Below, piece after piece: positions 1 through 5,102 of a stretch of DNA of 5,102 nt. The notes under the pieces were generated by a model, which had not been told where the DNA came from, did not search any database, and saw only the letters and a list, made by a program, of their open reading frames with translations. The position numbers and the translations under genes are program-made. Each line of letters starts with the position of its first letter. The first letter of the stretch is position 1. The stretch spans positions 1 through 5,102 of the forward strand of contig QMLK01000101.1 in assembly GCA_003646705.1 (NCBI GenBank), written 5' to 3'. Origin of the DNA: Deltaproteobacteria bacterium. Lineage in GTDB: Bacteria; Desulfobacterota; B13-G15.

Positions 1-915
1 ACCGATACCCCTGCCTTCCTGCCTCATGTAAAGGAGCACCCCCCGCCCCTCCTGGTCAATCATCCTCATGGCCTCGTGGAGCTGTTCCCCGCAGTCACAT
101 CTCAAGGACCCGAAGACGTCCCCGGTGAGGCACTGGGAGTGGACCCTCACCAGGACCGGCTCCCCTGTGGCTATGTTGCCCTTCACAAGGGCCAGGTGGT
201 GCTGGGCATCGATCTCACTCTCATAGAGGATGGCCATGAACTCACCGCCGTACTGGGTGGGCAGGGTGGCGATGGCCACACGCTTCACCAACCGCTCCTT
301 GGTCAGGCGATACTTGATCAGATCGGCGATGGTGGCGATCTTCAGGCCGTGCCTGCGGGCGAAGTGCTCCAGGTCCGGCATCCTCGCCATGGTGCCGTCC
401 TCGTTCATGATCTCGCAGATCACAGCCGCAGGCTTAAGGCCAGCGAGCCTCGCCAGGTCCACGGAGGCCTCGGTGTGACCGGCCCTGACCAAGACGCCAC
501 CCCTGCGGGCCTTGAGTGGAAAGACATGGCCGGGTCTCACCAGGTCCTCAGGCCTGACGTCATCGGCTATGGCGGTCAGGATGGTCTTGGCTCGGTCAGC
601 AGCGGATATCCCAGTGGTGATGCCATGGCGGGCATCTATGGAGACCGTGAAGGCGGTGCCGTGTAGGGCGTCGTTCTCGGACTCGGACACCATCATAGGG
701 AGCTTCAGCCTCTCGACCCGCTCTTCGGTGAGGGCCAAGCAGATCAAGCCCCGTCCGTATTTGGCCATGAAGTTTATGGCCTCAGGGGTCACCTTCTCGG
801 CAGCGATGCAAAGGTCCCCCTCGTTCTCGCGGTCCTCATCGTCCACCAGGATGACCATCCGGCCGGCCTTGAAGTCCTCTATGACCTCTTCGATCCTGCT
901 CACCATCTCAGTCAT
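1..915 (-). CDS. ribBA: Bifunctional 3,4-dihydroxy-2-butanone-4-phosphate synthase / GTP cyclohydrolase II, 3'-truncated by the window edge
   Basis: Fusion enzyme catalysing both entry reactions of riboflavin synthesis: ribulose-5-P to dihydroxybutanone phosphate plus formate (RibB), and GTP to a diaminopyrimidine phosphate (RibA). My translation from position 915 runs open for 305 residues to base 1. RibB domain, about 1-205: acidic metal and substrate loop [11 protein letters not shown] (25-35), [58 protein letters not shown] (two parts of one conserved core, with His147 and Glu149). RibA domain, from about 208: zinc cysteines Cys262, Cys273 and Cys275 in HSQCLTGD and [10 protein letters not shown], with the E. 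coli 11-then-2 spacing, then the beginning of the QEGRGIG motif where the window ends. About 95-105 residues should follow. The ATG at 915 forms an ATGA overlap with the ribE stop; a second ATG at 906 would shorten the protein by three residues. Neither has a clear Shine-Dalgarno, so coupling to ribE is likely. From memory, ribH and nusB often come next. Confidence 0.96.
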   Translation of the reverse strand, partial: MTEMVSRIEEVIEDFKAGRMVILVDDEDRENEGDLCIAAEKVTPEAINFMAKYGRGLICLALTEERVERLKLPMMVSESENDALHGTAFTVSIDARHGITTGISAADRAKTILTAIADDVRPEDLVRPGHVFPLKARRGGVLVRAGHTEASVDLARLAGLKPAAVICEIMNEDGTMARMPDLEHFARRHGLKIATIADLIKYRLTKERLVKRVAIATLPTQYGGEFMAILYESEIDAQHHLALVKGNIATGEPVLVRVHSQCLTGDVFGSLRCDCGEQLHEAMRMIDQEGRGVLLYMRQEGRGIG

Positions 916-1550
916 CGCAGAAAGCCATGTTCGGCCAAGAAGGCCTCGTCGATCCTTCCCCCGGGGCGCCCCAGGAACTTCTCCACGTACTTGGCGAGGA
1001 TGTCCGCTTCCAGGTTGACCCGATCCCCTCCCTTCAGGTGCGAAAGGGTGGTCCTCTGGGCGGTGTAGGGTATGATCATCACCTCGAACTCGTCCCCCCT
1101 CACAGCGTTGACCGTCAGGCTCACCCCGTCTACAGCCACCGATCCCTTCTCCACCAGGTACCTCACCACCCCTTCGGGCGCCCTTATGCGGAGCTTCATC
1201 GTCTCGGGCCCCCTCCGGACCTCCAGCACCTCTCCGGTGCCGTCCACATGGCCCGTGACGAAATGGCCTCCGAACCTACCCCCCACCTCCAGAGCCCTCT
1301 CCAAGTTGACCCGATCTCCCACCTTCAGGTCCCCAAGGGTAGAACACAACATTGTCTCCCTTGAGACCTCTACGAGGACCCGTCCCTCCTCTATCTCCGT
1401 TACGGTAAGACAGATACCGCTCACCGAGATACTATCACCCACCCCTATACCTGTCAACGCAACGGGTACAGAGATCCTGAGGCGGAGGACCTCCCCCCTC
1501 CTCTCCAGCCCCACCACCTCTCCCACCCCTTCAACTATCCCCGTGAACAC
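912..1550 (-). CDS. ribE: Riboflavin synthase, alpha-subunit type
   Basis: Final step of riboflavin synthesis: dismutation of two 6,7-dimethyl-8-ribityllumazine molecules to riboflavin and the pyrimidinedione. The 212-residue product begins with the family hallmark MFTGIVEG and consists of two homologous lumazine-binding barrels, about 1-97 and 98-190. The internal duplication is easy to see: [11 protein letters not shown] (40-50) against [11 protein letters not shown] (137-147), and [10 protein letters not shown] (79-88) against [10 protein letters not shown] (176-185). Cys48 and His101 in [10 protein letters not shown] correspond to functionally important residues of the E. coli enzyme. The start is GTG at 1550, fixed by the MFTGI hallmark and by an AAGGAG site seven bases upstream, and lies within nrdR (20-base overlap). 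The TGA overlaps the ribBA ATG. The same gene is called ribC in E. coli usage. No FMN riboswitch precedes it, since the upstream DNA codes for NrdR. Confidence 0.97.
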   Translation of the reverse strand: MFTGIVEGVGEVVGLERRGEVLRLRISVPVALTGIGVGDSISVSGICLTVTEIEEGRVLVEVSRETMLCSTLGDLKVGDRVNLERALEVGGRFGGHFVTGHVDGTGEVLEVRRGPETMKLRIRAPEGVVRYLVEKGSVAVDGVSLTVNAVRGDEFEVMIIPYTAQRTTLSHLKGGDRVNLEADILAKYVEKFLGRPGGRIDEAFLAEHGFLR

Positions 1551-2013
1551 CCTTCCTCTCCTTGCGATCCAAGAGCTCCTTGAGCTCCTCCATGAATTGG
1601 TTTATGTCCTTAAACTGCCTGTAGACGGAGGCGAACCTGACATAGGCGACCTCGTCCAGCTCCTGCAACTCCTCCATCACCTTCTCGCCTATCTCGATGG
1701 ACTTTATCTCCCCCCCGCCCCGTTCTTGGGCCCACGCCTCTATCCTGTCGACTATCTTCTCCAGTACATCGATGCTGATGGGCCGCTTCTCGCAGGCCTT
1801 CCTGAGGCCCACCAGGACCTTCTCCCGGCTGAAGGGCTCCCGGCGCCCGTCCCTTTTGACCACGTAGGGCAACTCCTCGGCCACCCTCTCGTACGTGGTA
1901 AAGCGACGGCCACAGCGGTTGCAGAGGCGCCGCCTGCGGATCTCGTAGCCCTCCTTGCTGACCCTGGAATCTATCACCCTGTCGTCGTCCTCTCCGCAAA
2001 AGGGGCACTTCAT
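1531..2013 (-). CDS. nrdR: Transcriptional repressor NrdR of ribonucleotide reductase genes
   Basis: NrdR is a nucleotide-sensing DNA-binding protein that represses nrd operons when dATP is plentiful. The 160 residues match the usual length of about 150-160. An N-terminal zinc ribbon is formed by Cys3, Cys6, Cys31 and Cys34 (MKCPFCG and [14 protein letters not shown]) with the conserved basic stretch EIRRRRL used for DNA binding. It is followed by an ATP-cone at about residues 49-139 beginning [17 protein letters not shown], where Lys53 and Arg54 lie in the nucleotide-binding strand. The last twenty residues are charged and variable. The ATG at 2013 overlaps the deaminase stop as ATGA and has GGAGAGG eight bases upstream; the TGA at 1533-1531 lies 20 bases inside ribE. 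I see no NrdR-box palindrome pair in the window, so its targets are presumably elsewhere. nrdR next to rib genes is a recurrent arrangement in bacteria. Confidence 0.97.
   Translation of the reverse strand: MKCPFCGEDDDRVIDSRVSKEGYEIRRRRLCNRCGRRFTTYERVAEELPYVVKRDGRREPFSREKVLVGLRKACEKRPISIDVLEKIVDRIEAWAQERGGGEIKSIEIGEKVMEELQELDEVAYVRFASVYRQFKDINQFMEELKELLDRKERKGVHGDS
1558..1563 (-). promoter_or_regulatory. Ribosome binding site of ribE, supports the GTG start
   Basis: AAGGAG on the minus strand, seven bases before the GTG at 1550, in a purine-only run (1563-1551) within the coding sequence of nrdR. It is one of the better Shine-Dalgarno matches in the window and confirms that ribE starts with GTG inside nrdR. 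Confidence 0.7.
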
Positions 2014-2456
2014 CTTGAGAACCTCTCCACCTTCACCTCTGACTCCTTGAGCATGTCCTCGGACAGGGGGTCCGGATAGCCCTCAAGGTAGACGACCCTC
2101 TCTATTCCCGCGTTTATGATCATCTTGGTGCAAATGATGCAGGGGTGATGGGTACAGTAGAGGGTGGCCCCCCTTATGCTCACCCCATGATAAGCGGCCT
2201 GAATTATGGCGTTCTGCTCGGCATGGAGCCCCCTGCAGAGCTCGTGCCGCTCCCCGGGGGGGACGCCCTCCTGTTCCCTCAGGCAGCCCACCTCCAGGCA
2301 ATGGGGGAGCCTTGCAGGGGCGCCATTGTATCCCGTGGAGAGGATCCGTTTGTCCTTGACCAGGACAGCCCCCACCCGCCTCCTGAGGCAGGTGGAGCGG
2401 GTGGAGACCAGTCTGGCGATCTCCATAAAGTACTCGTCCCAGCTCGGCCTACTCAT
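2010..2456 (-). CDS. Deoxycytidylate (dCMP) deaminase, ComEB-like
   Basis: Zinc-dependent deamination of dCMP to dUMP, feeding thymidylate synthesis in the cytosol. The 148-residue product has the cytidine-deaminase-fold signature: HAEQNAI with zinc ligand His78 and proton-shuttle Glu80, and HPCIICTKM with zinc ligands Cys106 and Cys109. Further hallmarks of this family are RRRVGAVLV, the substrate-region [18 protein letters not shown] and ELCRGLHAE; the extra cysteines (53, 58, 74) recur in close relatives, and phage T4 dCMP deaminase uses some such residues for a second structural zinc, which I cannot confirm here. The chosen ATG at 2456 begins [10 protein letters not shown], where family members normally start, and overlaps the glyA end by eight bases (ATGAGTAG). 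A GTG at 2492 would add 12 unsupported residues. No spaced Shine-Dalgarno is seen (AAAGGGG abuts the ATG), so coupling to glyA is likely. A ComEB name is common in Gram-positives but its competence role should not be assumed. Confidence 0.92.
   Translation of the reverse strand: MSRPSWDEYFMEIARLVSTRSTCLRRRVGAVLVKDKRILSTGYNGAPARLPHCLEVGCLREQEGVPPGERHELCRGLHAEQNAIIQAAYHGVSIRGATLYCTHHPCIICTKMIINAGIERVVYLEGYPDPLSEDMLKESEVKVERFSR
2022..2028 (-). promoter_or_regulatory. Ribosome binding site of nrdR
   Basis: GGAGAGG on the minus strand, eight bases before the nrdR ATG at 2013, lying inside the last codons of the dCMP deaminase gene. Confidence 0.6.
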
Positions 2457-3720
2457 CCCCTTTGAGGCGGTGGCGATAGATGGGAAAGGCACGGCAGAGC
2501 TCTTCGGCGCGCCTGGCCACTTGGGCCTCCACCTTGGGGTTGGGATAGGAGTGGAGGACCTCCGCGATCATGGAGGCTATCAGCTCCATCTCCTCCTCCT
2601 TCATACCCCGGGTGGTGACCACAGGGGTGCCGAGCCTTATGCCACTGGTGAGGCTTGGACCCCTCTTGTCGAAAGGGATGACGTTCTTGTTGACGGTGAT
2701 GCCTGCCCTCTCCAGGGCCTCCTCTGCCTCCTTCCCGGTGATGTCTTTGTCCGAGAGGTCGACGAGCAGCATGTGGTTGTCGGTCCCCCCCGAGACGACC
2801 CTGAAGCCGTGGCCCTGGAGGGCCTGGGCCAGCCTCTGGGCATTCCTCACCACCTGCCTCTGGTAGGCCCTGAACTCCTCCGTCATCGCCTCCTTGAAGC
2901 AGACCGCCTTAGCAGCAATCACGTGCATCAAGGGTCCTCCCTGGATGCCGGGGAAGACCGTCCGGTCTATCAGGTCGGCGTAATCGTTCTTGCACAGGAT
3001 GAACCCTCCACGGGGCCCCCTCAGGGTCTTGTGGGTGGTAGAGGTGACGAAATGGCAGTGGGGGACTGGACTGGGGTGGACCTCCGCTGCCACGAGGCCC
3101 GCGATGTGGGCCATGTCGGCCATGAGGTAGGCCCCCACCTCATCGGCTATCTCGCGGAAACGGTCAAAGTCGATGACGCGAGGGTAGGAACTGGCTCCCG
3201 CCACAATCAACTTGGGGCGATGTTTTAGGGCAAGTCTCCTCAACTGCTCGTAGTCGAGTCTCTCGTCCTCTCGGGAGACCCCGTAGTGGACCACCCGATA
3301 GAGCTTGCCGGAGAAGTTGGCAGGGGCCCCATGGGTGAGGTGTCCCCCGTGGGCCAAGTCCATGGCCATGATGGTATCGCCAGGTTCGAGCACCGCGAAG
3401 TAGACCCCCATGTTGGCACTGGTGCCCGAGGAGGGCTGCACATTGGCGTGCTCCGCCCCGAAGAGTTCCTTAGCCCGCCTGATGGCAAGCCTCTCCACGA
3501 CGTCTACGTACTGGCACCCCCCATAATACCTGTTGCCTGGATATCCCTCGGCGTATTTGTTGGTGAGGATGGCCCCTTGGGCCTCGAGGATGGCCTCGGT
3601 GGTGTAGTTCTCCGAAGCGATGAGGACCACCTTCCTCTCCTCCCTGAGGGTCTCCCGCTCGATGGCCTCGGCCACCTCCGGGTCCACTTCCCTCAGGGGG
3701 GCCCAAAACCTCCCCTTCAT
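2449..3720 (-). CDS. glyA: Serine hydroxymethyltransferase (PLP-dependent)
   Basis: Converts serine plus tetrahydrofolate to glycine plus 5,10-methylene-THF, the main one-carbon source, in the cytosol. With the ATG at 3720 the protein is 423 residues, close to the usual 410-420. Fold-type I PLP motifs are complete: ASENYT at 35-40, the tyrosines of [15 protein letters not shown] at 54-68, SGTSAN at 98-103, DMAHIAGLV at 202-210 with Asp202 and His205, the Schiff-base lysine Lys231 in [14 protein letters not shown], and the carboxylate-binding arginine Arg362 in SGIRLGTP. The frame stays open upstream to a GTG at 3801, but those 27 extra residues lie inside rpiB, look unlike the family, and the ATG at 3720 has a GGGAGA site seven bases before it and forms an ATGA overlap with the rpiB stop. 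The TAG stop at 2451-2449 lies inside the start of the deaminase gene. The methylene-THF made here is a substrate of thymidylate synthase, as is the dUMP from the next gene's pathway. Confidence 0.97.
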   Translation of the reverse strand: MKGRFWAPLREVDPEVAEAIERETLREERKVVLIASENYTTEAILEAQGAILTNKYAEGYPGNRYYGGCQYVDVVERLAIRRAKELFGAEHANVQPSSGTSANMGVYFAVLEPGDTIMAMDLAHGGHLTHGAPANFSGKLYRVVHYGVSREDERLDYEQLRRLALKHRPKLIVAGASSYPRVIDFDRFREIADEVGAYLMADMAHIAGLVAAEVHPSPVPHCHFVTSTTHKTLRGPRGGFILCKNDYADLIDRTVFPGIQGGPLMHVIAAKAVCFKEAMTEEFRAYQRQVVRNAQRLAQALQGHGFRVVSGGTDNHMLLVDLSDKDITGKEAEEALERAGITVNKNVIPFDKRGPSLTSGIRLGTPVVTTRGMKEEEMELIASMIAEVLHSYPNPKVEAQVARRAEELCRAFPIYRHRLKGDE

Positions 3721-4166
3721 CGAAAGTTCTCCCGCTCGATGGCCTCGATCTTGGAGAGCCTTCGGGAATGCCTCCCCCCCTGGAAACGCGCCTCCAGCCA
3801 CGCCTTGATCATGGCCTGGGCTAACCCCTCCCCTACCACCCGCCCCCCTAGGCAGAGGACGTTGGCGTTCAAGTGTTCCTTGGCCTGCCTTGCGGTGAAG
3901 ACGTGATTGACCAGGGCAGCCCTTACGCCCGGGAACTTGTTGGCCACGATGGCCATCCCCACTCCGGTGCCACAGAGCAGCACCCCTGCCTCCACCTCCC
4001 CCTTGGAGACGCGCTCCGCCACCTGCTTGCCGAAATCGGGATAGTCCACCGAGGAGGCCTCGAAGGGACCGAGGTCCAGGACTTCGTAGCCCTCCTCCCT
4101 TAGGAAACGGACCATGGCCTCCTTCAATCCGAAGCCAGCGTGATCGGAGGCGATAGCGATTCGCAT
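3717..4166 (-). CDS. rpiB: Ribose-5-phosphate isomerase B (RpiB/LacA/LacB family)
   Basis: Interconverts ribose 5-phosphate and ribulose 5-phosphate in the cytosolic non-oxidative pentose phosphate pathway. The 149-residue product matches the family's usual length. Visible motifs: N-terminal [12 protein letters not shown] with Asp8-His9, DYPDF at 41-45, the catalytic-cysteine loop LLCGTGVGM with Cys65 at 64-71 or so, [13 protein letters not shown] at 97-109 with His98, and the C-terminal [15 protein letters not shown] typical of bacterial RpiB. The ATG at 4166 is the first codon of the family alignment and sits one base after the fabF stop, with a GAGGG ribosome site five bases upstream. The TGA stop overlaps the glyA ATG (ATGA). 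The closely related LacA/LacB galactose-6-phosphate isomerases are the alternative, but the single subunit and housekeeping context favour RpiB. The product could supply ribulose-5-P to RibB encoded downstream (inference). Confidence 0.95.
   Translation of the reverse strand: MRIAIASDHAGFGLKEAMVRFLREEGYEVLDLGPFEASSVDYPDFGKQVAERVSKGEVEAGVLLCGTGVGMAIVANKFPGVRAALVNHVFTARQAKEHLNANVLCLGGRVVGEGLAQAMIKAWLEARFQGGRHSRRLSKIEAIERENFR
3728..3733 (-). promoter_or_regulatory. Ribosome binding site of glyA, decides the start
   Basis: GGGAGA on the minus strand within the end of rpiB, seven bases before the ATG at 3720. Its spacing, together with the ATGA stop-start overlap and family length, favours this ATG over the upstream in-frame GTG at 3801. 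Confidence 0.55.
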
Positions 4167-4167
4167 C

Positions 4168-5102
4168 TCATCCCTCGAACTTGCGGAAGACGAGGACGGC
4201 GTTGGTCCCCCCGAAGCCGAAGGCGTTGGAGAGCGCCACCTCGACCTTCTGCTCCCTGGCCACGTTGGGGACGTAGTCGAGGTCGCATCGAGGATCGGGG
4301 TTCTCGTAATTGATGGTGGGGGGTATCACCCCATCCCTTATGCTCAGCACTGAGAAGACCGCTTCGGTGCTGCCCGCCCCGCCGAGCAGATGGCCCGTCA
4401 TCGACTTTGTGGAACTCACAGGGATCCGATAGGCCCTCTGGCCGAAGACCCTCTTTATGGCCATGGTCTCGGTGATGTCACCGAGCTCCGTGGCGGTGCC
4501 GTGGGCGTTGATGTAGTCCACATCGTCAGGGGAGATCCCGGCGTCCCTCAAGGCCATAAGCATGCAGCGGGCCGCCCCGTCACCATCGGGGTCGGGGGCC
4601 GCCAAATGGTAGGCATCGGAGTTGTAGCCATAACCTATGAGCTCGGCGTAGATCTTGGCCCCGCGGCGCTTCGCCCTTTCGAGCTCCTCGAGGATCATCA
4701 CCGCACCGCCCTCCCCGATGACGAAGCCGTCCCGGTCGCGGTCGAAGGGCCTGGAGGCCTTCTCAGGCTCGTGATTGCGGGTGGAGAGGGCCTTCATGGC
4801 GTTGAAGCCGGCCACCGCCAAAGGGGTGATGGTGGCCTCCACCCCTCCGGCCAGCATCACGTCTGCATCCCCGTATTGGATGGCACGGAGGGCCGTCCCT
4901 ATGCAATGGGCCCCCGTGGCACAGGCGGTGACCACGGAGAGGTTGGGGCCCTTCAGCTTGAAGGCGATCGATATCTGTCCAGGGGCCTCGTTGGCGATGA
5001 TGGCGGGGATGAAGAAGGGGCTCACCCGCCTCGGTCCCCGCTCGCTCAAGACCTGGTAGGATCGCTCCAAGGTGGCAAGCCCCCCGAGGCCCGCCCCCAC
5101 AC
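4168..5102 (-). CDS. fabF: Beta-ketoacyl-[acyl-carrier-protein] synthase II, 5'-truncated by the window edge
   Basis: Cytosolic condensing enzyme of type II fatty acid synthesis: it transfers an acyl group to its active-site cysteine and condenses it with malonyl-ACP, releasing CO2. The 310 visible residues hold the whole thiolase-fold catalytic set: nucleophile Cys60 in [10 protein letters not shown], His200 in [11 protein letters not shown], Lys232 and His237 in [15 protein letters not shown], and the Gly-rich end [11 protein letters not shown]. Adding 103 places these exactly at the E. coli FabF positions Cys163, His303, Lys335 and His340, so about 103 N-terminal residues lie beyond position 5102. 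The GTG at 5100 reads as an internal valine, not a start. Ends in TGA at 4170-4168, one base before rpiB. In other genomes acpP commonly precedes fabF; that would be outside this window. The Cys-His-His triad with FabF spacing separates it from FabH (Cys-His-Asn). FabF versus FabB rests on overall similarity. Confidence 0.96.
   Translation of the reverse strand, partial: VGAGLGGLATLERSYQVLSERGPRRVSPFFIPAIIANEAPGQISIAFKLKGPNLSVVTACATGAHCIGTALRAIQYGDADVMLAGGVEATITPLAVAGFNAMKALSTRNHEPEKASRPFDRDRDGFVIGEGGAVMILEELERAKRRGAKIYAELIGYGYNSDAYHLAAPDPDGDGAARCMLMALRDAGISPDDVDYINAHGTATELGDITETMAIKRVFGQRAYRIPVSSTKSMTGHLLGGAGSTEAVFSVLSIRDGVIPPTINYENPDPRCDLDYVPNVAREQKVEVALSNAFGFGGTNAVLVFRKFEG
4172..4176 (-). 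promoter_or_regulatory. Ribosome binding site of rpiB
   Basis: GAGGG on the minus strand, five bases before the rpiB ATG at 4166 and embedded in the last codons of fabF. It supports the ATG chosen for rpiB, which starts one base after the fabF stop. Confidence 0.6.

Noticed and set aside
247..275. HSQCLTGD in the RibA domain in place of the HSECLTGD seen in E. coli
   Set aside because: All three zinc cysteines keep their spacing, and I recall Gln at this position in other bacterial RibA proteins, so it is not evidence of a degenerate domain. The coordinates here are residue numbers of RibBA; the bases are roughly 91-177.
76..666. 196-codon open frame on the plus strand
   Set aside because: Antisense to ribBA, whose minus-strand frame is open from 915 to the window edge with all expected motifs.
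1072..2079. 335-codon open frame on the plus strand
   Set aside because: It lies antisense to ribE and nrdR, both with intact catalytic or zinc motifs; its translation is low-complexity and rich in Ser, Thr, Pro and Leu, as expected from the complement of G+C-rich genes.
2457..2492. 12-residue N-terminal extension of the dCMP deaminase from a GTG at 2492
   Set aside because: Family members normally begin at the [13 protein letters not shown] segment coded from 2456; the extension is only the shifted frame of the glyA end.
2206..3228. 340-codon open frame on the plus strand
   Set aside because: Antisense to glyA and the dCMP deaminase gene; no recognisable domain or ribosome site, and composition typical of a reverse-strand shadow.
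3721..3801. 27-residue N-terminal extension of GlyA from a GTG at 3801
   Set aside because: It lies inside rpiB, resembles no GlyA N-terminus, and the ATG at 3720 has the ribosome site, the ATGA overlap and the normal family length.
3286..3906. 206-codon open frame on the plus strand
   Set aside because: Antisense to glyA and rpiB, which are clearly real; no recognisable motif in the translation.

Overview
This is a densely packed bacterial housekeeping operon. All seven genes lie on the minus strand, so transcription runs from position 5102 toward position 1. The order is fabF (5' end outside the window), rpiB, glyA, a dCMP deaminase gene, nrdR, ribE and ribBA (3' end outside the window). 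The only non-coding base between genes is position 4167; every other junction is an overlap. I see no RNA gene, mobile element, CRISPR array, riboswitch, terminator or internal promoter.

Region by region: 5102-4168 is the C-terminal three quarters of beta-ketoacyl-ACP synthase II. 4166-3717 is ribose-5-phosphate isomerase B. 3720-2449 is serine hydroxymethyltransferase. 2456-2010 is a zinc dCMP deaminase. 2013-1531 is the ribonucleotide-reductase repressor NrdR. 1550-912 is riboflavin synthase (alpha-type, lumazine-condensing). 915-1 is the first 305 residues of a RibB-RibA fusion. Catalytic residues are intact in all of them.

The sequence is G+C rich by eye (about 60%) and AGG is the commonest arginine codon in the fragment I counted. 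From memory, the order fabF-rpiB-glyA-deaminase-nrdR-rib genes resembles clusters in Deltaproteobacteria (Desulfobacterota) and some neighbouring deep-branching, mostly uncultured lineages. That placement is an inference and no genus can be named.

The genes form linked metabolic sets. GlyA makes methylene-tetrahydrofolate and dCMP deaminase makes dUMP, the two substrates of thymidylate synthase, while NrdR sets ribonucleotide reductase level, so the middle of the operon concerns dNTP supply. RpiB interconverts ribose-5-P and ribulose-5-P, and ribulose-5-P is the RibB substrate. RibE and RibBA cover the last step and both entry steps of riboflavin synthesis. The most notable point is that ribD, often found between nrdR and ribE in such clusters, is absent here: nrdR and ribE overlap by 20 bases. 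I found no convincing sign of an undescribed system; this is conserved core-genome DNA.
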